From: Flavobacterium davisii
GTDB taxonomy: Bacteria > Bacteroidota > Bacteroidia > Flavobacteriales > Flavobacteriaceae
Reading direction: 5' to 3'
DNA: 64,000 bases
Assembly: GCF_019565505.1 (NCBI RefSeq)
Contig: NZ_CP067378.1
Location: 1,426,001 to 1,490,000, forward strand
Position numbers and translations under genes: made by a program. The first letter of the stretch is position 1. Each line of letters begins with the position of its first letter. Positions 8,914 to 18,706 of this stretch are shown piece by piece. The notes under the pieces are model-generated. The model was not told where the DNA came from. It worked only from the letters and a program-made list of their open reading frames with translations, and searched no databases.

Positions 8914-10077
8914 TTACAAAGTACCTCTCAACATTTGTTCTCTTTCGATAGACTCAAACAAAGCTTTGAAATTACCTGCTCCAAATCCTTTTGCTCCCAT
9001 TCTTTGAATAATTTCAAAAAACAATGTGGGACGATCTTCAACTGGTCTAGTAAATATTTGCAACAAATACCCTTCTTCATCTGCATCAATCATGATTCCT
9101 AATTTTTGCAACTCATTAATATCTTCTTTAAATTTAGACATGTGATCTTTTAAACGTTCAGGAATTGCATCATAGTAGGCTTGTGGTGGAGTAGTTAAAA
9201 ACTCTACCCCTCTTGCACGCATATCAGCAACTGTTTTAATAATATCATCAGTAGCTACCGCAATATGCTGCACTCCTTCTCCTTCATAAAAATCTAAATA
9301 CTCTTCAATTTGGGAGCGCTTTTTACCATTGGCAGGCTCATTAATAGGAAACTTAATTCTACCATTTCCATTTGACATAACTTTAGACATTAAGGCCGAA
9401 TATTCCGTAGTTATTTGTTTATCATCAAAAGATAGAAAATTTACAAACCCCATTACATCTTCAAACCATTTTACTGCTTCATTCATACGATTCCAACCTG
9501 TATTCCCAACCATGTGATCAATATATTTTAACCCCACAGATTCTGGATTATAATCGGATTTCCATTCATTGTATCCCGGCATAAATACTCCGTTGTAATT
9601 TTTCCTTTCTACAAAAACAAAAACTGTTTCACCGTAAGCTCCATAAATTCCTGCTCTTACGACTTCTCCGTTTTCATCTTTTTCAACAATTGGATCAAAA
9701 TAAGGCTTTGCTCCTCTTTTTGTAGTTTCTTCAAATGCAGAACGAGCATCTTCTACCCAAAGAGCAATTACTTTAACACCATCTCCATGCTTCTTAACAT
9801 GTTCCCCGATAGGCGAATCACTATTTAAAGCTGTTGTTAATACTAAACGAATTTTATCCTGTTTTAGGACATAAGATGCACGGTCTTTTACTCCTGTTTC
9901 TAACCCAGCATAAGCCAACGACTGGAAACCGAAGGCTGTCTTGTAAAAATGGGCTGCCTGTTTTGCATTTCCTACATATAACTCTACGTAATCTGTCCCT
10001 AAAAGAGGAAGGAAGTCTTGCGCTCCTTCAAATATTTTTTCTAAACCGTATTCTACAGATTGTAATTCTTGTGACAT
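8914..10077 (-). CDS. hppD: 4-hydroxyphenylpyruvate dioxygenase
   Basis: 387 residues, intact, normal length for the bacterial enzyme. Two vicinal-oxygen-chelate domains. The iron ligands expected of the family are visible: His in KYIDHMVGNTG, His in EGVQHIAVATDDI and Glu in TLFFEIIQRMGAKGFG; the last helix (GNFKALFESIEREQMLRG) gates the active site. It converts 4-hydroxyphenylpyruvate to homogentisate in tyrosine breakdown. The next enzyme of the pathway, hmgA, lies just upstream in the same direction, so the two probably form an operon. Confidence 0.97.
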   Translation of the reverse strand: MSQELQSVEYGLEKIFEGAQDFLPLLGTDYVELYVGNAKQAAHFYKTAFGFQSLAYAGLETGVKDRASYVLKQDKIRLVLTTALNSDSPIGEHVKKHGDGVKVIALWVEDARSAFEETTKRGAKPYFDPIVEKDENGEVVRAGIYGAYGETVFVFVERKNYNGVFMPGYNEWKSDYNPESVGLKYIDHMVGNTGWNRMNEAVKWFEDVMGFVNFLSFDDKQITTEYSALMSKVMSNGNGRIKFPINEPANGKKRSQIEEYLDFYEGEGVQHIAVATDDIIKTVADMRARGVEFLTTPPQAYYDAIPERLKDHMSKFKEDINELQKLGIMIDADEEGYLLQIFTRPVEDRPTLFFEIIQRMGAKGFGAGNFKALFESIEREQMLRGTL

Positions 10078-10182
10078 AATTTTTCTATTAAGATTGAAAT
10101 ATTAAAATGCTATTTTCATTAAATAAGTTATGAAACGATGATAATACTTCTTTTGTTTATTTTATTTTTATTTTTTAGACTT

Positions 10183-11341
10183 TCAATCCAACCAAGATTG
10201 ATAATACTTATCATCTGCAATTTGCATGGCTTCTTCTGTAATCATCAAAGGTTTAAAAGTATCAACCATTACAGCCAATTCTAATGTTTCTTTTTTACCT
10301 ATACTTCTTTCGGCTGCTCCGAGGATGTGGCCCATGTGGTATACCTGCTGGATGTAAGGATACATGCCCTACCTCTATATCATTGCGACTCATAAAGTCA
10401 CCATCGACATAATACAAGACTTCATCCGAATCTATATTACTATGATTGTAAGGTGCTGGAATTGATTCTGGATGATAATCATATAATCTTGGTACAAATG
10501 AACAAATTACAAAAGCATCTGTTTCAAATGTTTGATGTATTGGAGGAGGTAAGTGTATACGTCCTGTTATAGGTTCAAAATCATGAATAGAAAAGGCATA
10601 AGGATAATTATATCCATCGTATCCAACAACATCAAATGGATGTGAAGCATAAACTACATCAAAAATCTCATCTTTTTTCTTGATTTTAATTAAAAAATCT
10701 CCTTTTTCATTATAACTTTCTAACTCTTCTGGTCTACGAATATCCCGTTCACAAAAAGGAGAATGCTCTAATAATTGTCCGAACCAATTTCTATATCTTT
10801 TTGGTGTATATACTGGTCTTTTAGATTCTACAATAAACAATCTATTATCCTCTGTTGCAAAATCAATTTTGTAAATCACACCTCTCGGAATGACTAAGTA
10901 GTCTCCATACTTAAAATCGAGATTACCCAACATTGTTCTTAACGTACCTGTCCCTTTGTGAATAAAGATCACTTCATCAGAATCGGTATTTTTATAAAAA
11001 TAACCAGTAGTAGATTTCCTAGGAGCGGCCAAAACAATATGACAATCTGAATTTGTTAAGATTATTTTTCTACTTTCTAAAAAATCATCTTTCGGCATTA
11101 TTTGAAAACCGCGTAAACGATATGATTGTATATTGTTTGTTTTAGCAATTTTAGGAGCTACTGAATACTGATTTTTTATTTCTTTTACCATTGTAGGCCT
11201 GTACTCATGATACATATTGGTTGACATACCATCAAAACCAATAGTTCCAAAAAGTTGCTCATAATATAAATCGCCATTTTCTTTGCGGAATTGAATATGA
11301 CGTTTGTGGGGAATTTTTCCTAATTTGTGATATATAGGCAT
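10183..11341 (-). CDS. hmgA: Homogentisate 1,2-dioxygenase, frame broken once in this sequence
   Basis: About 386 residues after repair, the short cupin-type form seen in Bacteroidetes. It opens the homogentisate ring to maleylacetoacetate with a non-haem iron. The metal-binding cupin region is recognisable in HVSLHPAGIPHGPHPG. The break lies exactly inside that motif: CCGAGG at 10319-10324 where CCAGG restores HPGAAERSIGKKETLELAV in frame with the C-terminal 60 residues. Together with hppD directly downstream it forms a tyrosine-degradation pair. The break is judged a sequencing error because the two halves otherwise align perfectly. Confidence 0.92.
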
Positions 11342-11533
11342 TGCATAAAATGTGTTAATTAGACCATTTTTAAAAACTTTTTTAATTATATCAAATCTCT
11401 TAAATAATTAAAACTAACTTCACATTAAAATCATTCAGGACTTCTTTTGATAAGAAATTTCAAATGAATTAATAAATCTTCAAATATAGACTTCATATTA
11501 TACAAATTTCGGAAAAAAAGTGGTAAAAAAAAA

Positions 11534-11959
11534 TTAATTATAAACCCTAAGTATTCCGTTTAAATTCTCAACATTGTATCTTTTTAAAGGATATTGTTTT
11601 CTTCCGTCTCCTGTATATAAACTAAACTCACTATTATCACAGCCACATTGTGCATTAATCCCTTTGATATTTAATTTTGAACAACTGGTCGGATATTGAA
11701 TAGGACAGCTTGCTTCCCATGCAACATAATCATTTGTTCCTCCTGTTTTCATCACAATAACCCCCTGAATACCTACACCCGGAATCATAATCAACAAAGG
11801 ATCTCCGGGATAATTAAGTTTATTATAAGAAGGAAGCGCTAAATTTATATCAATTGAAAAACTATTATTTATCAAATAAGGATTCGCATTATTAATAGTA
11901 TTATTTTTATCGCAAGCTAGAGTCAAAACTAAGATCATTATTAAAAAATATTTTTTCAT
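11534..11959 (-). CDS. Rieske-like lipoprotein
   Basis: About 141 residues from the ATG at 11959, chosen because MKKYFLIMILVLTLAC gives a clean lipoprotein signal; an in-frame upstream start near 12022 would add an unrelated leader. The C-terminal half contains CPIQYPTSCSKLN and CGCDNSEFSLYTGDG, spaced like the two-loop [2Fe-2S] region of Rieske proteins, but the usual two histidines are not evident, so cluster binding is doubtful. This is a recurrent type of short flavobacterial lipoprotein. It is divergent to greA. Confidence 0.6.
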   Translation of the reverse strand: MKKYFLIMILVLTLACDKNNTINNANPYLINNSFSIDINLALPSYNKLNYPGDPLLIMIPGVGIQGVIVMKTGGTNDYVAWEASCPIQYPTSCSKLNIKGINAQCGCDNSEFSLYTGDGRKQYPLKRYNVENLNGILRVYN

Positions 11960-12053
11960 GCTTTTTATTTGATTTTTTTGCAACAAATTTAAATTATTTA
12001 CATTTGTATAACGTTGAATCAATCAATTAAATTACTAACTGAATAAAAAATAG

Positions 12054-12061
12054 TATCTTTG
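12054..12061 (+). promoter_or_regulatory. -7 promoter element of greA
   Basis: TATCTTTG matches TAnnTTTG, about 54 bp before the greA start at 12115. Confidence 0.7.
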
Positions 12062-12065
12062 CGAG

Positions 12066-12090
12066 AAATCCCGCTACAATGGGATTTTTT
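12066..12090 (+). terminator. Leader terminator/attenuator of greA
   Basis: Stem AAATCCC / GGGATTT with an 8-nt loop and a T tract, placed immediately after the predicted transcription start and before greA. The reverse strand has no T tract, so it is oriented for plus-strand transcription. Confidence 0.6.
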
Positions 12091-12114
12091 CTATTTATAC
12101 AATACAATGATGTT

Positions 12115-12591
12115 ATGAGTAAAGTATCTTATTATACAGCTGAAGGATTAAAAAAATTAAAAGAAGAACTAGAATATTTAAAATCTGTAGAACGCCCTAA
12201 AGCATCTGAAGCCATTGCTGAAGCTCGCGACAAAGGAGATTTGTCAGAAAATGCGGAATACGACGCTGCTAAAGAAGCACAAGGTCTTTTAGAAATGAAA
12301 ATTTCTAAAATGGAGGAGCTATATGCTAATGCCCGATTAATTGACGAATCTCAACTAGACTTATCAAAAGTTCTAGTTTTATCTAACGTTAAAATAAAAA
12401 ACCAAGCAAATGGAATGGAATTAACGTATCAATTAGTTGCTGAAAGCGAAGCGAATTTAAAGAAAAATAAAATTTCCGTTACCTCTCCTATAGGAAAAGG
12501 TTTGTTAGGAAAATCTGTAGGCGAGATTGCCGAAATTAAAGTACCAAATGGTGTTTTAAAATTTGAAGTTTTAGAAATTACTAGAGACTAA
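12115..12591 (+). CDS. greA: Transcription elongation factor GreA
   Basis: 158 residues from ATG 12115 ([20 protein letters not shown]); this start matches the family and is preferred to one 12 codons upstream. The N-terminal coiled coil carries the catalytic loop [19 protein letters not shown] with the acidic pair that rescues backtracked RNA polymerase. C-terminal FKBP-like domain ends in [11 protein letters not shown]. It is followed closely by the HIT-family gene. A terminator-like hairpin lies between promoter and gene, suggesting attenuation. Confidence 0.96.
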   Translation: MSKVSYYTAEGLKKLKEELEYLKSVERPKASEAIAEARDKGDLSENAEYDAAKEAQGLLEMKISKMEELYANARLIDESQLDLSKVLVLSNVKIKNQANGMELTYQLVAESEANLKKNKISVTSPIGKGLLGKSVGEIAEIKVPNGVLKFEVLEITRD

Positions 12592-12602
12592 TTATATATT
12601 CA

Positions 12603-12991
12603 ATGGCTTCTATTTTTACAAAAATTATAAACGGTGAAATTCCTTGCTATAAAATAGCAGAAGATAAAGATTATTTAGCATTTTTAGATGTAAACCCAAA
12701 TGCTAAAGGACACACTCTTTGTATCCCTAAAAAGAAATAGATAAGATTTTTGAAATGGATAATGAGCTCTATTTAGGCTTAATGGATTTTTCAAAAAAAG
12801 TGGCTACTGCAATTGCGAAAGCAATTCCTTGTAAACGAGTAGGAATGACTGTAATCGGTTTAGAGGTCCCTCATACCCATGTACACTTAATACCATTAAA
12901 CACGATGGATGATGCTCGTTTTACTCACAAAGTAAAACTATCGGATGAAGAATTTCAAGTAATTGCTCAAGCTATTACAAAGCAATTATAA
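12603..12991 (+). CDS. HIT-family (HinT-like) protein, frame broken once in this sequence
   Basis: About 130 residues after repair. The N-terminus [21 protein letters not shown] and the C-terminal histidine triad HTHVHLIPL (at about 12870-12900) are diagnostic of the HinT branch, which hydrolyses purine nucleoside phosphoramidates. The frame is lost near 12733-12738, where one A is missing from an A run (AAAAAG for AAAAAAG); restoring it gives [18 protein letters not shown]. The ATG is 11 bp after the greA stop, so the two are probably co-transcribed. Confidence 0.88.
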
Positions 12992-13016
12992 TTTTAACAC
13001 CTGTAAATTCAAAAAA

Positions 13017-14021
13017 ATGAGTTCAGAAAAAGAGGCAAAACTAAAGGCTTTACAGCTTACTTTAGATAAATTAGATAAAGCATACGGAAAAGGTACCGTA
13101 ATGAAAATGGGGGATAAAGCTATAGAAGAGGTAGAAGTTATTTCTTCGGGATCCCTAGGAGTAGATTTAGCACTAGGTGTTGGTGGTTATCCTAAAGGTC
13201 GTATTATAGAAATATTTGGCCCTGAATCATCAGGAAAAACTACCCTTACACTACATGCAATTGCAGAAGCTCAAAAAGCAGGTGGAATTGCGGCTTTTAT
13301 AGATGCCGAACACGCATTTGATCGATTTTATGCAGAAAAATTAGGTATTGATATTGACAATTTGATAATTTCACAACCTGATAATGGCGAACAAGCCTTA
13401 GAAATTGCTGAAAGCTTAATTCGATCTGGAGCTGTCGATATTGTGGTAATAGACTCTGTTGCTGCGCTTACTCCAAAAAGCGAAATTGAAGGCGATATGG
13501 GCGATTCTAAGATGGGATTACATGCCCGTTTAATGTCACAAGCATTACGTAAATTAACAGCCACTATTAGCAAAACTAATTGTACTGTTTTTTTCATCAA
13601 TCAGCTTCGTGATAAAATAGGGGTAATGTTTGGTAATCCCGAAACTACAACTGGTGGTAATGCCCTTAAATTTTACGCATCGGTACGTTTAGACATCCGT
13701 CGTTCTTCTCAAATTAAGGATGGTGAAAATGTATTAGGAAATCGCACTAAAGTCAAAATAGTTAAAAACAAGGTAGCACCTCCTTTTAAAACAGCAGAAT
13801 TTGATATTATGTATGGCGAAGGAGTTTCAAAAACAGGAGAGATATTAGACTTAGCTGTTGAATTTGAAGTGATTAAAAAATCAGGATCTTGGTTTAGTTA
13901 CGGAGAAACAAAATTAGGTCAAGGTCGTGACTCTGTTAAATCATTAATAAAAGATAATCCAGAATTAGCAGAAGAACTAGAAATCAAAATTAAAGAATTA
14001 ATTAAAAATTTAGAAAATTAA
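13017..14021 (+). CDS. recA: Recombinase RecA
   Basis: 334 residues from ATG 13017 ([19 protein letters not shown]); the in-frame upstream start at 12963 would overlap the HIT gene and is rejected. Walker [11 protein letters not shown], Walker [10 protein letters not shown], and the L2-adjacent [19 protein letters not shown] are present. It forms filaments on single-stranded DNA for homologous recombination and repair. No LexA-like operator was recognised upstream. A terminator follows at 14027-14062. Confidence 0.98.
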   Translation: MSSEKEAKLKALQLTLDKLDKAYGKGTVMKMGDKAIEEVEVISSGSLGVDLALGVGGYPKGRIIEIFGPESSGKTTLTLHAIAEAQKAGGIAAFIDAEHAFDRFYAEKLGIDIDNLIISQPDNGEQALEIAESLIRSGAVDIVVIDSVAALTPKSEIEGDMGDSKMGLHARLMSQALRKLTATISKTNCTVFFINQLRDKIGVMFGNPETTTGGNALKFYASVRLDIRRSSQIKDGENVLGNRTKVKIVKNKVAPPFKTAEFDIMYGEGVSKTGEILDLAVEFEVIKKSGSWFSYGETKLGQGRDSVKSLIKDNPELAEELEIKIKELIKNLEN

Positions 14022-14026
14022 TCCAA

Positions 14027-14062
14027 AATAGTTGCAATTAAATTTTGCAACTATTTTTTTTT
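14027..14062 (+). terminator. Intrinsic terminator of recA
   Basis: Stem ATAGTTGCAA / TTGCAACTAT with a TTAAATT-type loop and more than eight T. Confidence 0.88.
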
Positions 14063-14081
14063 TTATATATATTTACTATAT

Positions 14082-14300
14082 ATGAAAAGAAGAAACAAAC
14101 AAAACCGTCATCTATTAATCATATTACTGACAGCAAAGTCTATTTTTGCTGTTACACCAGCGCCTCCTCCACCAGTGAAAAGAGCGGTTCCCCCTGGTTC
14201 CTTTCCTATAGATGACCATTTACCAATTTTAATTCTTTCAGCAATATTATTATCATTTTATTTTTTCAGAAAGAGTACAAAAAAAGCTCCTAAAAATTAG
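14082..14300 (+). CDS. Small membrane protein with PID-type C-terminal sorting-like motif
   Basis: 72 residues: basic start, hydrophobic stretch ending in FAVTPAPPPP (signal-peptide-like), a short proline-rich segment, the motif PGSFPIDDHLP, a second hydrophobic helix and a basic tail (RKSTKKAPKN). This arrangement resembles the PID-CTERM class of small Bacteroidetes proteins described by analogy to PEP-CTERM, so it may be processed at the membrane. That family assignment is from memory. No partner gene is adjacent. Confidence 0.6.
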   Translation: MKRRNKQNRHLLIILLTAKSIFAVTPAPPPPVKRAVPPGSFPIDDHLPILILSAILLSFYFFRKSTKKAPKN

Positions 14301-14312
14301 GAGCTTTTTTTA
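14278..14312. terminator. Bidirectional terminator between the small membrane gene and bioB
   Basis: AAAAAGCTCCTAA / TTAGGAGCTTTTT stem with A and T tracts on both flanks; it overlaps the end of the small gene. Confidence 0.85.
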
Positions 14313-15392
14313 TTTCTTATTTGAAACAGCTAAATTACGTTCTATCTCATGTCCTGGTCTAGACCATTTAGGTTTTTCTCCTAAAGATTGAAACTCAGAG
14401 TCGCACGCTTCTACTGTTTTGGGCTGCATTAACTTAATAAAAGGTTTTTGAGGGTTCAACCCTAGTAACTCGAACATTTTCATATCTTCATTCACATCTG
14501 GGTTGGGTGTAGTCAACAATTTATCTCCCGCAAAAATTGAGTTTGCACCTGCAAAGAAACACATTGCTTGTCCCTCTCTGGACATTTGAGTTCTACCTGC
14601 CGAAAGCCTAACTTGCGTTTCAGGCATAACAATTCTGGTTGTAGCTACCATTCTAATCATTTCCCAAATTTCAACTGGTTTTTCGTTTTCCATAGGAGTT
14701 CCTTCTACTGCTACTAAAGCATTAATTGGAACGGATTCGGGTTGTGGATTTAGAGTAGACAAAGCAACTAACATACCTGCTCTATCTTCTATACTTTCTC
14801 CCATACCTATTATACCTCCGCTACAAACGGTTACATTTGTTTTACGTACATTTTCAATTGTTTTGATACGATCTTCAAAACCTCGTGTTGAAATTACTTC
14901 TTTATAATATTCTTCGGAAGTATCTAAGTTATGGTTGTAAGCATACAAACCTGCTTCTGCTAGTCGTTGTGCTTGATTTTCAGTAAGCATACCTAATGTA
15001 CAACATACCTCCATATCTAGCTTGTTAATAGTACGAACCATTTCTAAAACTTGATCAAATTCAGGACCGTCTTTTACGTTTCTCCATGCAGCTCCCATGC
15101 AAACCCTAGAAGAGCCTGATTCTTTTGCTCTTAAGGCTTGTGCTTTTACTTGATTAACAGTCATCAGGTCATTTCCTTCAACATCTGTATGATAACGTGC
15201 TGCTTGAGGACAATAACCGCAATCTTCTGGACATCCCCCTGTTTTTATAGACAGAAGTGTTGAAACTTGCACCGTATTAGGATCATGCTTTTCTCTATGA
15301 ATAGTAGCTGCTTGATAAAGCAAGTCCATCAATGGCTGATTGTATATTTCGATAATTTCTTCTTTACTCCAATTATGTCTTGTAATACTCAT
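14310..15392 (-). CDS. bioB: Biotin synthase
   Basis: 360 residues, intact. Radical-SAM cluster motif CPEDCGYC at residues 54-61, followed by the conserved ARYHTDVEGNDLM and the second-cluster ligands region (AGRTQMSREGQAMCFFAGANSIFAGDKLLTT). It inserts sulfur into dethiobiotin, the last step of biotin synthesis. No other bio genes lie next to it, and no BirA-type operator was recognised upstream. Confidence 0.97.
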   Translation of the reverse strand: MSITRHNWSKEEIIEIYNQPLMDLLYQAATIHREKHDPNTVQVSTLLSIKTGGCPEDCGYCPQAARYHTDVEGNDLMTVNQVKAQALRAKESGSSRVCMGAAWRNVKDGPEFDQVLEMVRTINKLDMEVCCTLGMLTENQAQRLAEAGLYAYNHNLDTSEEYYKEVISTRGFEDRIKTIENVRKTNVTVCSGGIIGMGESIEDRAGMLVALSTLNPQPESVPINALVAVEGTPMENEKPVEIWEMIRMVATTRIVMPETQVRLSAGRTQMSREGQAMCFFAGANSIFAGDKLLTTPNPDVNEDMKMFELLGLNPQKPFIKLMQPKTVEACDSEFQSLGEKPKWSRPGHEIERNLAVSNKK

Positions 15393-15497
15393 AAATAGAT
15401 TATTTAGGGGTCAAAAATACACAATTCGTTTAATATAAAGGGTGTAATAAATTAACTTTTATGTTATGCAAATAAATTAATTTGACTCTATTTGCAA

Positions 15498-16583
15498 TTA
15501 GGTTCTGAATATTAAACTTGTCGTTATAGAAAAATTCTTATTATCATTATTAAATATACGATCTTTTGAATTATATGTTTTGGCTTCAAAACGGAATTTT
15601 AATTTTTCGGTTAGATCATAATCTAAATTAGATGAAAAACCCAATACTTGAAAACCATTTGGTGTTCCTGTTGGTACTATAATTTGATATTTATCACTAT
15701 AATATTCTGCTCTAAAAGCTGCTATGGTTTTTTTATTAATTTGACTTTTTGCCATTAATATAGGGCCATACCAAGTGCCATAATTTGTATTATTATATTT
15801 ATCTGATCCAATATCAAAACCAGCTATTAACCCAAATTTTTCGGATGGTTCGTATTGCATATACACATTATGAAAAGTTCTAATCGCTTTTATACTATCG
15901 GGCTTATCTGTACCAATAAAATTACTGTAATTAAAAAATATTTTTTTATTAGGCTTAAAAGTTATTTGCCCTCCAAAAGACGGTCTTTGAACAAAATCTG
16001 GCCTTTTTATTCTTTGCCAACCATTCAGATATAAAGCTGCTAAATAAAATTTTTCATTTGGTGATTGATAAGACACTCTAACCCCTGCTTCATAATAAGG
16101 AGATCCCTCTGTAATTAAGCTTCTTGTTAATGTCCAACAATCACCTCCAACAGCACTTCCAAAGCCTATATGAGAAGGCAAGACACCAACATCTAACCAC
16201 AAATTACGTTTTTTAGATAGTCTTGCTCCTACATTTGCTTCATAAACAAACTGTGCCCAAGTAGGCTCAGCACTTAAATTGTAAGTCGCATAATTTCCTC
16301 CCATTAATCCTAAATTAGCTCTAATGTTTTGATCTTTATAATTTAGTTTTAATAATAGCAAATTGAAGTTAACTTCGTTATGTCTTTTATGACTGTATAC
16401 GAAATTAGGTTTTTCATGATTGTCGGGCTTTAAAAAATCGTAACTATAATACAATTCTCCATAAGCACTAACTGTCATTTTTTTTAAAGTATCGTTTTGA
16501 GAAAAAACCTTTGATATTGGGGAAAAAAGGAAAAGAAAACTATATATTTTTATTAGTTTTGATTTAGTAATTTTTTGTATCAT
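15498..16583 (-). CDS. Outer-membrane porin of the OmpL/BBP2 type
   Basis: About 361 residues from ATG 16583. Signal peptide MIQKITKSKLIKIYSFLFLF ending at KVFSQ, then a long run of amphipathic beta-strands (for example VSAYGELYYSYDF, LKLNYKDQNIRANLGLMGG) and a terminal strand NFSITTSLIFRT. The sequence LDVGVLPSHIGFGSAVGGD is typical of Bacteroidetes beta-barrel porin-2 proteins. Substrate unknown. It lies just downstream of aqpZ on the same strand, which could couple outer- and inner-membrane passage, but the 220-bp gap makes an operon uncertain. Confidence 0.75.
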   Translation of the reverse strand: MIQKITKSKLIKIYSFLFLFSPISKVFSQNDTLKKMTVSAYGELYYSYDFLKPDNHEKPNFVYSHKRHNEVNFNLLLLKLNYKDQNIRANLGLMGGNYATYNLSAEPTWAQFVYEANVGARLSKKRNLWLDVGVLPSHIGFGSAVGGDCWTLTRSLITEGSPYYEAGVRVSYQSPNEKFYLAALYLNGWQRIKRPDFVQRPSFGGQITFKPNKKIFFNYSNFIGTDKPDSIKAIRTFHNVYMQYEPSEKFGLIAGFDIGSDKYNNTNYGTWYGPILMAKSQINKKTIAAFRAEYYSDKYQIIVPTGTPNGFQVLGFSSNLDYDLTEKLKFRFEAKTYNSKDRIFNNDNKNFSITTSLIFRT

Positions 16584-16801
16584 ATATAAAATCAAAATAT
16601 ATTATTAATTTCTTAAAATAATTTTTTATTAGTTCTATATTTCAAATTTTAGAAATCAATTATACTAATAAAAAATTGGCATTAAACACTTAGTCATTAC
16701 ATTTTAATTTACTAAAGAAACAGGTAAAGATATTTCGAGATACTTGGAATAAAGGATCTATGATAAATTGTTTTCTTTACACAATTTCTAGAGCGTAAAT
16801 T

Positions 16802-17479
16802 TTAATCTGCTTTAAAATATTTGTAAACAAAACCTGCTAATAAAGAAGCTACTATAGGAACTATAACAAAAAGCCAAAGTTGAGAAATAGCCCAATCACC
16901 AACAAATATTGCTTGACTAATACTTCTTGCAGGATTTACAGAGGTATTTGTAACAGGTATACTTATTAAATGAATCAAAGTTAGAGCTAAACCTATTGCT
17001 ATTCCTGCAAAACCTGAATTAGCTCTTGAATCTGTAGCTCCTAAAATTATCAACAAAAACATAAAAGTCATAACAAACTCTGTCACTATAGCTGCAACCA
17101 TGTTGTACTTTCCTCGGTGAATGTTCTCCATAACCATTGGCAGCAAAATCACCAATAACGCCACCATTTCCTGTTACAATTACATACAAAACTCCCGCAG
17201 CAAATATTGCACCTGCTATTTGAGAAACAACATAAGGCAAAATCTCTTTTGCATTAATTCTACCTCCAGCCCAAAGACCAATTGTTACAGCTGGATTTAA
17301 ATGAGCCCCAGAAATATGCCCAAATGAATATGCAATAGTCAAGACTGTTAACCCAAAAGCAAAAGAAACTCCTGTTAACCCTACTCCAACAGTTCCGAAA
17401 TTTGCAGCTAACATTGCGGTTCCACATCCTCCTAAAACCAACCAAAATGTACCAATAAATTCTGCTATATTTTTTTCAT
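16802..17479 (-). CDS. aqpZ: Aquaporin Z-like channel, frame broken twice in this sequence
   Basis: About 225 residues after repair, six predicted membrane helices. Both NPA boxes are visible ([12 protein letters not shown] and [12 protein letters not shown]), as is the arginine of the selectivity filter after the second. Start ATG 17479: restoring one A to the run at 17470-17476 gives [20 protein letters not shown]. The second break, at 17112-17117, is CCTCGG where CCTGG (CCAGG on the coding strand) restores [19 protein letters not shown]. It conducts water across the inner membrane. Both breaks look like sequencing errors. Confidence 0.92.
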
Positions 17480-17715
17480 AATACTATATAAACCCCCTAC
17501 TCATTTGGCTTTTCGGTTACGCCTCGTTTTTTTTTGGTGTCTGATCTCCAATTAAATTAAACTAATTTGTTGTAATATCAATAACTGCAGTTTTAATAAA
17601 ACGGCACAAAAGTAGTTATAATTTAGTATATCAATCAAACAAAAGATAACACTGAGTGAAGAATTGTATTTTTAAGAGAATATGAGGGGATATTTTAACA
17701 AAAAGACATTGTTGT

Positions 17716-18636
17716 TTAATTTTTTATAAGAAAAGTTTGCCTTTTATCTTCTTCTAATTGTTTTTTTAGTGATTCAAGAGAATCAAATTTTTGTTCTTTT
17801 CTAAGATAATGATGTAAAATAACGGTTACATTCTCTCCGTAAAACTCAAAATGACAATCTAACAAATGTACTTCTATAGTAACATACTGTCCGTTAATAG
17901 TAGGTCGACTTCCTATATTCATCATTCCTTTATAGATTTGTTTTTTTAAAAACACCTCTACAACATAAACTCCTTCTTTTGGTATTAATTTTAAAGGAGA
18001 ATCTACTTGAATATTAGCTGTTGGAAAACCTATCGTTCTTCCTATTTGATTGCCTTTAATTACCTGCCCTCTAAAAGTATATGGATTACCCAAATATTGA
18101 TTAGCTAATGCGATAGAACCTTCTTTAATACATTGCCTTATTTTAGTAGAACTAATCGTAATTTCATTTAGTTCTTCGGCGGATATTTGTTCTACCTCAA
18201 AATTATATTTTTCGCCAAATCGAATTAAATCATGGATATCGGAGGAACGATTTTTTCCAAATTTATGATCATATCCTATAATAATTTTTTGAATATTTAA
18301 TTTATCAACTAAAATGGTCTTAACAAATTCTTCGCCAGACAAGGCTGACAAGGCCTGATTAAACTCTAAAAAGAGCAAATTATCTACCTGTAATTTTTCT
18401 AATAGTTCTATTTTTTCCTTATTCGTACTAAGGAGCTGAACAGGAGAATCTGTTTTTAAAAAAGTTCTTGGATGGTTAGAAAAGGTAATAACAACGGTTT
18501 CGTTGGATTGATTAGCATTAGATTGAAGTTTTCGAATGATTTTTTGATGCCCCAAATGTACTCCATCAAAAGTTCCTATGGTTACGATAGTCTTTTTATG
18601 GAATTGAACATTTGATAAATCGCTAATTACTTTCAC
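17716..18636 (-). CDS. ribF: Bifunctional riboflavin kinase / FAD synthetase
   Basis: 306 residues, intact. N-terminal nucleotidyltransferase domain with GTFDGVHLGHQKII (residues ~21-34) and the later ISSTKIR motif; C-terminal riboflavin kinase with GRTIGFPTANI. It makes FMN and then FAD from riboflavin. Monocistronic here, upstream of the M43 protease on the opposite side of a hairpin. Confidence 0.96.
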   Translation of the reverse strand: MKVISDLSNVQFHKKTIVTIGTFDGVHLGHQKIIRKLQSNANQSNETVVITFSNHPRTFLKTDSPVQLLSTNKEKIELLEKLQVDNLLFLEFNQALSALSGEEFVKTILVDKLNIQKIIIGYDHKFGKNRSSDIHDLIRFGEKYNFEVEQISAEELNEITISSTKIRQCIKEGSIALANQYLGNPYTFRGQVIKGNQIGRTIGFPTANIQVDSPLKLIPKEGVYVVEVFLKKQIYKGMMNIGSRPTINGQYVTIEVHLLDCHFEFYGENVTVILHHYLRKEQKFDSLESLKKQLEEDKRQTFLIKN

Positions 18637-18671
18637 CTTTTGTGATTTTGGTGAGCAAATTTAATGAAATA

Positions 18672-18706
18672 ATAGAGAGAGGGGTTATTCTCTCTCTATT
18701 TTTTTA
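18672..18706. terminator. Hairpin between ribF and the M43 protease gene
   Basis: Stem ATAGAGAGAG / CTCTCTCTAT with a GGGTTATT-type loop. It overlaps the stop codon of the protease gene (18696-18698). The T run lies on the plus side, so a direction is uncertain. Confidence 0.5.
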
